Notes: generated from the sequence alone by a model not told the origin. A stretch of DNA of 64,000 nucleotides from Mixophyes australis (GCA_036250195.1 JAVHZZ010000006.1:71972869-72036868); one strand, 5' to 3'. Positions 46,417 to 57,398 are shown, numbered from the stretch's first letter. Program-made: numbers and translations.

Positions 46417-49201
46417 AGTGTTTAATTATTACTTCATCCTCTGTTGAATCTCTTGACTCAGAAATTACATCTTTTCTATCATCACTCGCTCTACCACATC
46501 TTTCGGATGCTGATGCCACTTTCTTGAATGCGGACATCACCCAAATAGAAGCGATCTCAGCGATAAAAGCAATGAAATCGTCATCGGCTCCTGGCCCGGA
46601 CGGATTCACAGCGCAATATTATAAAAAAATTGTTACGGAACCTTGACCCACATATGACAGATTTTTTTAACAACATCTTAAAAGGCTCACCTTCTAACGA
46701 GGCGACGACCTTGGCCACTATCGTTGTTATACCAAAACCAGATAAGGATCCAACCTCCTGTCCCAGTTATAGACCTATATCTTTATTAAACGTGGACCTT
46801 AAAATCTATGCCAAAATTTTAGCTACCAACTTGAACACCCTTCTTCCCTCCCTGATCCACCCAGACCAGGTTGGATCGCATCTCTTGGACCTTTATGTCT
46901 AGGGTTCTGAGGTCGATGGGTTTTTCTGGTCAGTTTTTAGACGGCCTATTAGCTTTGTATCAGTCCCCTAGAGCAACGGTAGTGGCCAATGGAGTCGCTT
47001 CCCCCCCATTTTCAATTACTAACGGGACGCGGCAGGGATGCCCACTATCCCCTTTAATCTTTGCCCTGTTAACTGAACCATTAGCGACAAAGATCCGATT
47101 TAACGGGGCGATACATGGAGTTAAAACAGGGAAATCCGAACATAAAATATCATTATATGCCGACGACGTGCTTTTGATTCTCTCGGATCCCGCTGTTTCT
47201 GTTCCCCCCCCTTCTCGCAGACATCAAAACCTACCGTTATATTTCGGGATACAAAATCAATCCACAAAAAACAGAAACTCTTGATTTCTGTCTCACAGAT
47301 AGTATGAGATCTTCTCTTACTAAAAAATTCCCCTTTAAATGGCACCAAAAAAAGATAAAATACTTGGGTATATATATAACTAAACAATATAATCAGCTTT
47401 TCCAAGCTAATTACCCAAAACTATTATCCCAAATTAAATCTGACTTAGAAACCTGGAGTAAAAGTCTCATTTCCTGGATTGGACGCATCAATTCAGTCAA
47501 GATGAACATTTTACCCAGGTTACTATATCTTTTTCAAGCCCTTCCCATACGCACCCCCCGTATGTATTCAAATTCTTACAACACTACACTTCACAATTTA
47601 TTTGGGGTAGGAAGCGCCCAAGAGTACGGCTTCTTGTTCTACAAAGGTCGACACGGGACGGTGGCTTGGGGGTCCCCAACTTTAGAAACTATTTTTTGGC
47701 AGCGCAACTTGCCCAATGTATTTTGTGGAATTCCTCAGGCTCCTCCAGAGTCTGGGTCTCGATTTAAGCTGAGAGCCTGGGTATTTCTTCCGCTTCCTCT
47801 CTCCTGTGGCTCCCTCGCACTAAGCGTCCTCGGTCCGCTATTTATCACCCAATTGTATCGCATTCGCTTTCAATGTGGGACCGAGCAAACACAAAGTTTA
47901 ATCTCGCCCCGGCTCCTAGTCCAATCATCCCTCTCTTTGACAACCCAGATTTTCCACCAGGTCGTATAGCTTTATCCTTTGAATTTTGGAAAAGGAATGA
48001 TGTTTATTATCTTAATGATATCACTAAAGACGCTTCTTTTCCCTCATTCACAGACATAAAAACCAAATTTAATATTCCCAACACCTTCTTTTTTCAATAC
48101 CTACAACTTAGAAATTTTCACTCCACCACTAAATTAACTTTGAGAATCAGGCCGTTGACCTCATTCGAGTCACTTTTTCTCCGGCGATCCTCTACAAATG
48201 GCCTTATATCTCAGTTATATTGGGAACTGAGAGTCCCTAACTTAGACATCCAAGACTCCAATGAGCGAGCCTGGGAGGAGGATTTGGAAGGCCCCTTGGA
48301 TAGAGAGGAACTGGGATGAAATAAAGTCTAACACGGCCTCTAGCTCAATCTGTGTGAAGCTGAAAGAAAACGCCTATAAGCTTCTTTATCGATGGTACCT
48401 GGTCCCAACCAAATTGCAAAAAATCTTTCCGGACACATCCAGCTCATGTTGGAGGGGATGTTCGTCGGAAGGGTCCTTCCTCCATTTCCGGTGGCAGTGC
48501 CCCATGCTTGCCCCATTCTGGCTAGAGCTAAGGGACTTTGCGTCTCAGATTCTGCAGGTTGACATCCCATTCTCTCCCAGATTTTTCCTTCTCCCACTTG
48601 GATTTCCATCCGCTACTACACATCAAACAAAAATGTTCCGCCATATAGTTTCTGCAGCGCTGTGTCAAATTGCCACTAATTGGAAACAGTCCACCGTACC
48701 TACTCTGCAGGCAATTATCAATAGAGTCTGGCACTCATTCAAAATGGAGTTTATGACATGCATACTGCGTAATACTTCTAAATCATTTAACAAAATTTGG
48801 GCACCGTGGATGTCATTTTTTCAAGTTCAAACTCCTTTTGCCATATGACTCCCCTGCAACACTCCACTTGATATCCTTCCTCGATTCTTTACCGCCTCCC
48901 CTCCCTTGCCTTCCCCTTCTTCCTTTCTTTCTTCCTTTCTCCTGCTTTGCCCCTCTTTTTCTTCTATTGCCCCCCTAGTCTATCTGGTTTATCTCTCTCT
49001 GACCAACTTCTCCTTTTTCTCTGTTTCCTCTCTCTTCTCTCCCTACAGTTAAAATTTGGTCAATATCATGTTTCTGTTCTGTATGATATACACTGAATGT
49101 ATAGGTCCTTGAACTTGTTTGACTTGACTGTTACGGATACTGTATTGGACTGATGCTTATTTTTGATCTTTCAAAAAAAAAAAAAAAAGTGCTTAATTAT
49201 T
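46417..49201 (+). mobile_element. 5'-truncated L1-like LINE with target duplication
   Basis: The insert runs 46431-49187 and ends in an A-run (49173-49188). It is flanked by 14-bp direct repeats 'agtgtttaattatt' (46417-46430) and 'agtgcttaattatt' (49188-49201), differing at one base. It carries ORF2 from the RT domain onward: 'SSAPGPDGF', 'YRPISLLN', 'GTRQGCPLSPLIF' and 'YADDVLL' (about 47157). The endonuclease and ORF1 are absent through 5' truncation. At about 46872 'HPDQVG' is joined directly to 'DRISWTFM' in a new frame, an internal deletion; a second frameshift lies near 47210. It is dead. Confidence 0.93.
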
Positions 49202-50734
49202 GCTATAAATCTCTCACTTCCAATATAGTAGACATATAATACCAGGAAACTTTGTGAGCATGAAGGCTCACTACATGTAAGGGAAATGTGGAAAGTTGGA
49301 GAAAACTACTGTCACACACCAAGCTCTCAGGTTCTGTCACTTACCTCTTCGCTGCCTTTCCAAATTGTCCCTGTGGTCCTCAGGCTCTGCTGGTTTCAGT
49401 CCTCTCTGTAAAATGCTGTCCAGTCTGTCTCCAATCCAGAGATCCCTCCAGAATCAGAGTATGGGCGTAAGCATCTTGGATTTGGTCACATGATTCCTCT
49501 CAGCCAATCAGGTGATAACAACCTCCATTTCAGATTCCCTCCAAAACTAGTCCATTGGAGCTGCCATCTTGGATATAGTCACCTGATCAATCTTAGCAAC
49601 TCAGAGTGCTGCTTCTGCCCAGCTGATTGCAGTCTCCAATCAGGAATCAACAACTATAAAAAGACTTCCTGGAGCCCTTACCTGGTCCAGTGCATACTGT
49701 TCCAGTATTTCAGATGCCAACCTGGTGTCAGGCTGACTGTGAGAGTGGATCCACCCTCTGGTATTGGCACCACTACACCGGGAGGCACGGAGTCTAAATG
49801 TGCCCCTGGTTTTCACCAGGGACCCCCGCTAGGAGGTTTGTATTTCGTGGCAGAGGCACGCAGGTCGTGGCACTCCCAAGTAGCCACCAGAGGGGTGAAG
49901 TGGTAGGCGAAGTCGTACAATCCGGGTCAGCGCCGTGCAGGAAAATAGACAAGGGAGCAGGCAGAGGCAAAGTCAGGATAGCCAAGGTCAAACCAGAAGA
50001 CCAAAATAGTTCCGCAGGGAATTCCAAAGAAGGGTCAGGCAAGTCGGGTTAATACCTAGAAACCATCAGGAGAAGCAGAAAGATAGATATAGCTGGAGCA
50101 CAGGGTAGACCTTGATACTTTGGCACCTTTCTGGTGCCAGAGCCTTCCTTAAATAGCGGAGATGATGCCTCATTGGTGGCAGTGGGGTCGGCGGTCAGAA
50201 TCAGCTGACCGCCGACAGGAAGCAGAGCCGAGCGTCCCGTTACCTAGCAACGAGGACGACCCGCGGCTCTGCGCATGCGCCAGCCAGGCATAGACGCGTT
50301 CCGTTGCCTAGCAACGGGACGTGAGGAGGCAGATCAGGAAGGCGCCTGTCCCCGGCACTTTCTGACAGTGCGGGGACAGCACCTGATACCTGGTTTCCAG
50401 CAGTTTGCAGTCTTGCAATTCATCCAGCTCTGACAGTGCAGTCTGCATTCTGGTTCCAGTCCGGTGCAGCAGTCCAGTTCCTGTTTGCTCTCCTCTGCTA
50501 GTGTAATCACCATCTGCACCAGTCCATTCACTATATGCAGAGAAACATTATCAGGCCACCCAGCTTTGTCCACGTAGTCACCAGTCCAGCTCCAGAGACA
50601 CAACCCAGTCTGGGTACAGACAGATCCTCAGGCATGACAGCTACTACCGATGCTATTGCTGTACAGATGCCTCTGACCAAATGGCGACTATGGACAAAGC
50701 CCAGCTGATGTTTAGTCAACAGTGTGGCTAGGAT
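49202..50734. mobile_element. LTR-like insertions (two overlapping units, tentative)
   Basis: A plus-strand LTR-like unit starts near 49308 ('tgtcacacaccaagc') with a TATA-like 'actataaaaagac' at about 49650, and seems to resume after 50372. Inside it, 49737-50372 ('tgtgagagtgg'...'ttctgaca') is a GC-richer LTR-like unit with CpG-containing motifs. These include two 'gtt(a/g)cctagcaac' boxes and one 'gcgcatgcgc'. No gag, pol or primer site was recognised and target duplications were not found. Confidence 0.4.
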
Positions 50735-51608
50735 GTTTCAAAATGTTTTCTAGATAATCTTAGCGAGTATCTTAAAATCTAAATTCAGAATAGTTATTGG
50801 GTGATAAGGAGACATTAACAAAGGAAGTCATTCCTTTAAATTGCTATTATATGATTTTTGTTTTTGTTTCTCAGCACTAGACATATTAGCTAGAAGTTTT
50901 CTGGTTTTATTGAACCGTCGATAGTATCTGTTTTTAGTATAATCCAATTAAAGCTGGGCTTGTGCCAGAAACAAGTTCTCCCGTGTTTGTTTTGCGTGTC
51001 CAAGGCATACGTACTTTTTATTTGTAGCAGTTTAGATAAAGAGTGGTATTTTTTGGCAGCTTCCTTTATTCTACTTGTCATATATGTGACTATATGTCCT
51101 CTCATCATAACTTTAGCGGTCTCCAAAAATAGTACAGGATCCTCTGTGTTCTATATTAGTGTCCAGAAAATCCATCCAAGTTGTGTTTAAGGTGTTGCTG
51201 AAAATGCTTCCAGTTGTATAGGTATGACGGGAATGTTTATGACGCATTTTGAGGAGACCGTGGGGCATGATCTGAAACAATAATATCACCCACATCTGGC
51301 TGAATGACCTCTGAAATTAAAAAATCTGCCACCAAGATATAATCAGTTCAACACCCTTGCAGTGCAGTTAAGCTGTGCATTACTATGACTCTGTATGAAA
51401 ACGTACCTAGATCCCAGACAAATTCTTGCGATGTATCATCAATAAATTGAACATTCAAAAGAAAATGAGGTGAAAAGAAATGATTGTCTGTTATCATCAA
51501 AGAATAGAGCAAATAGTATATTATCTATCAAATGTTTACAAACCACCAAGAAATTTTTCCTTTTTCTGTGACACCGAAAGAAAAATCGTGTAATATGAGA
51601 ATTTTATC
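50735..51608 (-). pseudogene. Decayed L1-like LINE, ORF1 end to ORF2 middle (minus)
   Basis: Minus-strand reading near 51600-51450 echoes the end of ORF1 of the intact element ('KRK.F...CKHLID'). Near 51330-51270 it echoes the end of the endonuclease domain. At 51180-50900 it gives 'WMDFLDTNIEH', 'VMMRGHIVTYMTSR' and 'KEAAKKYHSL', matching the intact ORF2's 'WLEYVDNNIEH' and 'KEAATRYHSL'. Many frameshifts; about 1 kb of endonuclease is missing relative to the intact copy. Confidence 0.8.
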
Positions 51609-51949
51609 GCCCTACACAGCATCCGACTGGCCCACCGGGATACCGGAAAAATCACCGGTGGGTGTCGCTGCCTCACGATCACACCCCCTTTTTAAAGTGG
51701 GCGGAGCTTCCCCTGGGGACCCGTTGTCCCCACTAGGGAGCCCGCTGTCCTCCTCCACGTCCCCGTTGCTTCAAATGTGATCGCAGCTGCGATCATGTGA
51801 CCCGCCTCCTCCCCTCCCCTGTGAGCTGATTGCCTGATGGATGCCTGAGAGGCTGCCGGGAGCATCAAGGAGCTAAGAGGCTGCTACAATCAACAAATGG
51901 GTAAGTAGCTTTCAGCTACTTGTATATGTTTTTTGTGCTATCCCTGTGT

Positions 51950-51990
51950 GTGTATATATATATATATATATACATATAGATGTGTGTGTG

Positions 51991-52036
<46 letters not shown>

Positions 52037-52037
52037 C

Positions 52038-52091
<54 letters not shown>
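51950..52091. repeat. AT microsatellite with GTGTGTG interruptions
   Basis: Alternating TA with three short 'tgtgtgtgtc'-type interruptions, inside the outer hAT-like element. Confidence 0.95.
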
Positions 52092-52094
<3 letters not shown>

Positions 52095-52139
52095 TTCGGT
52101 GGCACTATTGCAGCTATAATATGAAATGGGGACACTATA

Positions 52140-52500
52140 GTGGGGCATTTGTGAATTTTTGGTACTGCTGTGTGGCATAACATGGCACTACTGTGTGGGA
52201 TAACATTGGGGGCACTCCTATGTGGCATAATATTGTTTGGGGGCACTAATGTGTGAGATAACATTGCGGCCACTCCTGTGTGGCATAATATTGTTTGGGG
52301 GCACTAATGTGTGGGATAACATTGGGGGCACTCCTGTGTGGCATAATATTGTTTGGGGGCACTCCTGTGTGGCCTAATATTGTTTGGGGGCACTAATGTG
52401 TGGGATAACATTGGGGGCACTCCTGTGTGGCATAATATTGTTTGGGGGCACTACTGTGTGGCATAATATTGTTTGGGGGCACTCATGTGTGGCATAGGGG
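52140..52500. repeat. ~32-bp minisatellite 'gggggcactcctgtgtggca'
   Basis: About ten units of 'gggggcact(c/a)(c/a)tgtgtggcataatattgttt' type. Related units occur at 55440-55680 (inner hAT-like element) and inverted at 39345-39460. Confidence 0.9.
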
Positions 52501-52700
52501 GACTGACTATACTAAACTATAGGTGGGCTGCCGTTCTACACTAAACTATAGGGAGGGGGCTGCCTATGCTAAACTATAGTGAGGGGGGGCTGCCTATGCT
52601 AAACTATAGTGAGGGAGGGGGCTGTCTGTGCTAAACTATAGTGAGGGAGGGGGGCTGCCTGTGCTAAACTATAGGGAGTGGGCTGCAAGGAGAACACTAT
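52501..52700. repeat. ~35-bp minisatellite 'gctaaactatagtgaggg'
   Basis: Five to six units of 'ggctgcct(a/g)tgctaaactatag(t)gaggg'. The same outer element holds it, adjacent to the previous array. Confidence 0.85.
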
Positions 52701-53141
52701 AGGGAGGGGGTGATGGGACCTTTAATTTAATGCTGAGGTGTTTTGGGCCTATAATTGAATGTGGGACTGAGTGTGGGGAGGAGGGCTATCTATTAAATGT
52801 GAATATTAATTAATGCTGGGAATGGTTGTGGGAAATGGATGTATTAAATGTAAATGCTATTAATTTATTGCTGGGGCTGTTTGGAGGGAGGGTATCAGGT
52901 TTATTTATTAAATGGGAATACTATTAATTTAATGTTGGGTCTGGAGGAAGGCCTAAATATTAATTGTGGATCCTATTTATTTAATGTCGAGGCTGGTTGG
53001 AATTTTCTAAATGTACCCATTATTTTTTCTAAATAGGGCCCTCAACATTCCAGGATCCATACAAGCCGCAACTAAAGAAACCAGCAGCCACAGATGGTAA
53101 AAGTGACAAGAACAGGTAGGACAGTCTGTCAAATGGTCGGA

Positions 53142-53304
53142 GTCTAGTGCAGGCTTGGCTAACCTGTGGCACTCCAGGTGTTGTGAAACTACAAGTCCCA
53201 GCATACCCTTCCAGCAATAAGCTGCTATATATTGGCAAAGCATGCTGGGGCTTGTACTTTCACAACACCTGGAGTGCCACAGGTTAGCCAAGTCTGGTCT
53301 AGTG
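53142..53304. mobile_element. hAT MITE, 'CAGGCCTG' family, copy 3
   Basis: The element at 53150-53296, ends 'caggcttggctaacc' and 'ggttagccaagtctg', is flanked by exact 8-bp repeats 'gtctagtg' (53142-53149 and 53297-53304). It lies inside the outer hAT-like element, interrupting sequence matched at 38890-38950. Confidence 0.95.
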
Positions 53305-53659
53305 GGACAATCCCGATTTTTGGTGACTGTTCTGCCTATCTAAGGGGCAGGTCAACACTGTGTACTCTTTATATACACACTACATTATTTATATACTACA
53401 CTATGGTGCTAGCTGTCCTTCGTGGGCTGACCACTTCCCCACTAGTGTCTGGTCACGCCTCTATGATCCCCTCTGGTGGGCCCAGGGCCGGACTGGCCAT
53501 CTGGCACTTCTGGCAAATGCCAGAAGGGCCGATGGCTATATGGGCCGGCCCGACTCCCCCTGTCTTCTTGGTGGCTGGAGGAACCAGCCACCTCTGCTGC
53601 GCGCTCCCCAGCTCCCTCCCCCGTTATGCTATGCAGCCAGTTACACTGGTGAGTTTCCT

Positions 53660-53800
53660 GTCTTTTCTCGGGGGGGGGGGGGGGAAGGTCGCGGGGGTGC
53701 CGCGATTTTCGGGGGGGGGGGGGTGCCCGCGATTTTCAGGGGGGGGGGGTGCCCGCGGGGGTGCCGCGATTTTCGGGCGGGGGTGCCCGCGATTTTCAGG
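53660..53800. repeat. G-run tandem repeat 'gtgcccgcgattttc'
   Basis: Several units of poly-G plus 'gtgc(c)cgcgattttc'. Runs of 9-16 G make the plus strand a strong candidate for G-quadruplex formation. Confidence 0.9.
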
Positions 53801-53804
53801 TGGT

Positions 53805-54680
53805 GAGAGCCAGGGAGTGCTGGGCAAGGGGGTGAGAGCCACGGAGTGCTGGGAAAGGGGGTGAGAGCCAGGGGGTGCTGGGAAAGGGGGTAAGAGCTAG
53901 GGGGTGCTTGGAGAGGGGGTGAGAGAGCCGGAGGGGGTGCTGGGAAAGGGGATGAGCGCCAGGGGGTGCTGGGAGAGGGGGTGAGAGAGCCGATGGGGGT
54001 GCTGGGAAAGGAGGTGAGAGAGCCGAAGGGGGTGCTGGGAAAGGAGGTGAGAGAGCCGAAGGGGGTGCTGGGAAAGGGGGTGAGAGAGCCGAAGGGGGTG
54101 CTGGGAAAGGGGGTGAGAGCCAGGGGGTGCTGGGAGAGGGGGTGAGAGAGCCAAAGGGGGTGAGAGAGTGGAAGGGGGTGCTGGGAAAGGGGTTGAGAGC
54201 CAGGGGGTGCTGGGAGAGGGGGTGAGAGAGCCGAAGGGGGTGCTGGGAGAGGGGGTGAGAGAGCTGAAGGGGGTGCTGGGAGAGGGGGTGAGAGAGCTGA
54301 AGGGGGTGCTGGGAGAGGGGGTGAGAGAGCTGAAGGGGGTGCTGGGAGAGGGGGTGAGAGAGCTGAAGGGTGTGCTGGGAGAGGGGGTGAGAGAGCTGAA
54401 GGGGGTGCTGGGAGAGGGGGTGAGAGAGCGGAAGGGGGTGCTGGGAAAGGGGGTGAGAGCCAGGGGGTGCTGGGAGAGGGGGTGAGAGAGCCGAAGGGGG
54501 TGCTGGGAAAGGGGGTGAGAGCCAGGGGGTGCTGGGAGAGGGGGTGAGAGAGCCCAAGGGGGTGCTGGGAAAGGGGGTGAGAGAGCTAAAGGGGGTGCTG
54601 GGAGAGGGGGTGAGAGAGCGGAAGGGGGTGCTGGGAAAGGAGGTGAGAGAGCCGAAGGGGGTGAGAGAGCCAGGGTGGTA
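53805..54680. repeat. G-rich 29/33-bp minisatellite
   Basis: About 28 tandem units: a 33-bp form ('gtgagagagctgaagggggt' + 'gctgggagagggg') and a 29-bp form lacking 'gagctgaa' ('gtgagagccaggg..'). Because 33 is a multiple of three, long but meaningless open frames appear on both strands. More diverged units continue to about 54800. Confidence 0.95.
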
Positions 54681-54879
54681 GGGGGTGCAGGAAGAGGAGT
54701 GAGAGAGCCGGGGGGTAGAGGGTGCAGGAAGACGTGTGAGAGAGCCAGGGGAGTAGGTGGTACAGGAAGATGTGTGAGAGCCAGCGGAGAAGGTGGTGCA
54801 GGGGGTTAAGTGAGAGGGACAAAGGAGAAGATGGTGCAGGGGCATAGGTAAAAGAAAGTGCAGCCATCATAAAACACAA

Positions 54880-56280
54880 GTAGTAATGAAGAATGGAAAT
54901 GCACAGAGCGGACAAGTGTTAAAAAAAATAAAAAATCAAGCCTTCATACTCTATTCACTTATATTTTCTATACCCCCACTCCTAAATTTCTGCTTTGACC
55001 ACTGCCCTCTATTCCTGCTCCCGACTGCCTGTGTGAGCTGACAGCTGCTGATCCCTCCTCGCCCAGCGCGCCCACTAGGAGAACAGAACACAGGATGCCA
55101 TAATCAGGTAAGTTCATATATTTTCTCGTGTGCAATATGTTTTTAACCATCCTTTCTTGAACTGGGGACACTACAGCGTATCCAATAATGTTTAACACTA
55201 TGTATTGCTCATTATTGTGCTGTAATGCTTTTTGCATATTTATCTGTACAGAGATTTTTAATTAAGAGGAAAAAACATTGCTTGTCATAAATTTTATCTG
55301 GAATTGTGTCAATATATCTATTTTTGTTTGCATTGTAAATGATGTATTAAGCTGCTCTTGGGACTCACACTCAGTATCTGATATGCTGTAGCAATTTTTA
55401 TTTGTGAATGAGTTTTTATCTGAGCTTTACTAATGATTTGGGGTCACTATTGTGGCATAATATGATTTGGAGGCACTGTTGTGACATAATATGATTTGTG
55501 GGCACTACTGTATGGTATATGTTTTGGGGGCACTACTATGCCATAATATGATTTGTGGGCACTTCTGCATGACCAAATATGAATTGAGGGTAATACTATG
55601 TGGCATAATATGACCTTGGGGCACTACAATGTGGCATAATATGAACTGGGCACACTACGGTGTGGCATCATATGAACTTCTGCCAAAGGCAAGTCTTTCA
55701 TTGTTGAATATGATGGGAGCCCAAAGAAGTTGCTGTATCGGGCCCAAAATTCCTCTTGTCAGCCCTGCCTGTGAGTCAAGGGGGTAGACGCCTCCAGGTA
55801 AATAATCTAAATGTTTCATATCTAATCAAACTGATGGATCACATCCAATTATTTCTCACCCACCTCCTCTATCCCTCTTAATTTATATACAGTGTTATTT
55901 AAAATGAATAGAAAAGACGCATATCCAATTACTGTAGTAAAACAAAAATATTTTTCTCTGACATTTTGCTGTAGATGGAAATACTTTTAATGCGGCCGTG
56001 TGGATTCGACTGATCATTCAATAGTTATGTTTTTTTTAGATATATGTTAGTTTTATTTCATGTGGAATGATTCATGAAAATTCTGCCATTACTATTTAAT
56101 TGAGGGAAAAGGGTACCTGTTACCTATATGTGTGTAAGTACTCTGTTCGTTGTTGCTATTTTTTGGGAGATTTGAAAAAAGCAAAAACATTGGATTTCTA
56201 CAGCGGCGCCTGTATAATTGGTGGTATTGCTGTAGTATGGGGTGGCGTGCTGGTGGCAATGTTGTAGTGTGTTTGGTGCT
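54880..56280. other. Interior of the inner hAT-like element, no gene seen
   Basis: AT-richer sequence with 'ggcactac..tgtggcataatatga' units at 55440-55680. No ORF with transposase or BED-finger character was noticed. Confidence 0.5.
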
Positions 56281-56289
56281 TAGTATTGC

Positions 56290-56705
56290 TAATAAGTAGG
56301 AGAGGGTATTGCTATAATGTGGGGGTGATGCCGGTTGCTGTAATGTGGGGAGTGATGCCGGTTGATGTAATGTGGGGGGTGATGCCAGTTGCTGTAATGT
56401 GGGGGTAATGCTGGACGCTGTAATGTGGGGATGATGCTGGTTGCTGTAATGTGGGGGTGATGCTGGTTGCTGTAATGTGGGGGTGATGCTGGTTGCTGTA
56501 ATGTGGGGGTAATGCTGGACGCTGTAATGTGGGGGTGATGCTGGTTGCTGTAATGTGGGGGGTGATGCTGGATTCTGTAATGTGGGGGTGATGCTGGTTG
56601 CTGTAATGTGGGGGGTGATGCTGGATGCTGTAATGTGGGGGGTGATGCCGGTTGCTGTAATGTGTGGGGTGATGCCGGTTGCTGTAATGTGGGGATGATT
56701 GATGT
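56290..56705. repeat. ~26-bp minisatellite 'gttgctgtaatgtggggg'
   Basis: About 15 units of 'tgatgc(t/c)ggttgctgtaat' + 'gtgggg(g)'. It lies in the inner hAT-like element. Confidence 0.95.
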
Positions 56706-57050
56706 AGTATGAGTGTGTGTGGGGGGTTATTTATTGCTGTAATTTGGGTACTAATAATGTATTGTCATGGTGTTTATTGATGTAATTGGGGTGCTAATAA
56801 TGTAATGTTGAGGGTCATTAGGAGAAATAAATACCCCCCCCCCCCCCCACACACACACACTCATACTACATCATGTTGTACTGCGCCAGCATCAGTGTGC
56901 AACAATATAGTGCATGGAGCCCACAACACGTGGGCCTGTGTGCTTTAAATGCCAGGGCTGATTTTTAGTCCCAGTCCGGCCCTGGGTGGGCCCCTAGCAT
57001 TGCAGTCCCCCGGTGGGCCCTTCATGCCCCAGTCCGACACTGGCCCTACA

Positions 57051-57215
57051 CCAGCAAATTTTGTTTTCGTTTTGAAGCCTCTGACAGCGTCTCCTTTGCT
57101 CTATAATCAAAAAATTAGCAATAACCTGTCTAGGTCTCGGTCTGTCTCCCTCTTTCTTGACCGATGAAGTGATCCTGCTTGATCTGTGGAGTATCCATTT
57201 CTTGTTCAAGAACTA
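57051..57215 (-). pseudogene. Decayed L1-like LINE ORF1 fragment (minus)
   Basis: The minus strand encodes 'KKEGDRPRPRQVIANFLI', matching 'REGERSRPRPVIARFLDY' of the intact ORF1 at about 61790-61850. It is the 5' remnant of the element continued at 50735-51608 and 45252-46416. Confidence 0.85.
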
Positions 57216-57344
57216 GTGCTGAAGTGAGCAAAACACTAAGATAATGAATGAGTTGTGTGCTTCACGCCCTTTAGGCTAAGACCAGGTAGAGATGCCTATG
57301 TTTGCAAGTTACAAGTTCTGGATTCCACGTGTGTATCGTAATGC

Positions 57345-57358
57345 CCACCAGATGGCAG
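57345..57358 (+). promoter_or_regulatory. CTCF-like motif
   Basis: 'ccaccagatggcag' fits the CTCF core consensus CCASYAGRKGGCRS at all 14 positions. It lies in a ~180-bp segment not assigned to any transposon. Binding is unproven. Confidence 0.35.
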
Positions 57359-57398
57359 TACTGTCTCAGAAATATAAGACTTGCCTTAAAATAATGCA

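Larger units (their letters stand above)
53475..56992. mobile_element. Inner hAT-like element, 3.5 kb, with 8-bp target duplication
   Basis: The element at 53483-56984 has inverted ends 'cagggccggactgg' and 'ccagtccggccctg', flanked by exact 8-bp repeats 'ggtgggcc' (53475-53482 and 56985-56992). It is inserted in the outer element just inside its right end. The interior consists largely of minisatellites (53660-53800, 53805-54680, 55440-55680, 56290-56700) and no transposase. An end of a related copy is at 38256. Confidence 0.93.
51609..57050. mobile_element. Outer hAT-like element, 5.4 kb, with 8-bp target duplication
   Basis: The element at 51617-57042 has inverted ends 'cagcatccgactgg' and 'ccagtccgacactg'. 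Exact 8-bp repeats 'gccctaca' flank it (51609-51616 and 57043-57050). The two sides of the target are both ORF1 of the decayed minus-strand L1-like LINE, confirming an insertion. About 3.5 kb of it is a second hAT-like element (53483-56984), and a 147-bp hAT MITE lies at 53150-53296. The interior has TA microsatellites and minisatellites but no transposase ORF, so it is non-autonomous. Confidence 0.92.

Noticed and set aside
49308..50734. A complete LTR retrotransposon
   Set aside because: LTR-like texture, a TATA-like motif and TG/CA-like ends are visible, but no paired LTRs, primer-binding site, gag or pol could be shown, so only a tentative fragment is reported.
53796..54845. A ~349-codon open frame on the minus strand rich in Pro, Ser and Leu
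   Set aside because: It is the translation of a minisatellite with 33-bp units; parallel frames are open on the other strand. No gene.
56290..56705. Regularly spaced short repeats that might suggest a CRISPR array
   Set aside because: Units are contiguous without unique spacers and the genome is vertebrate; it is a minisatellite.
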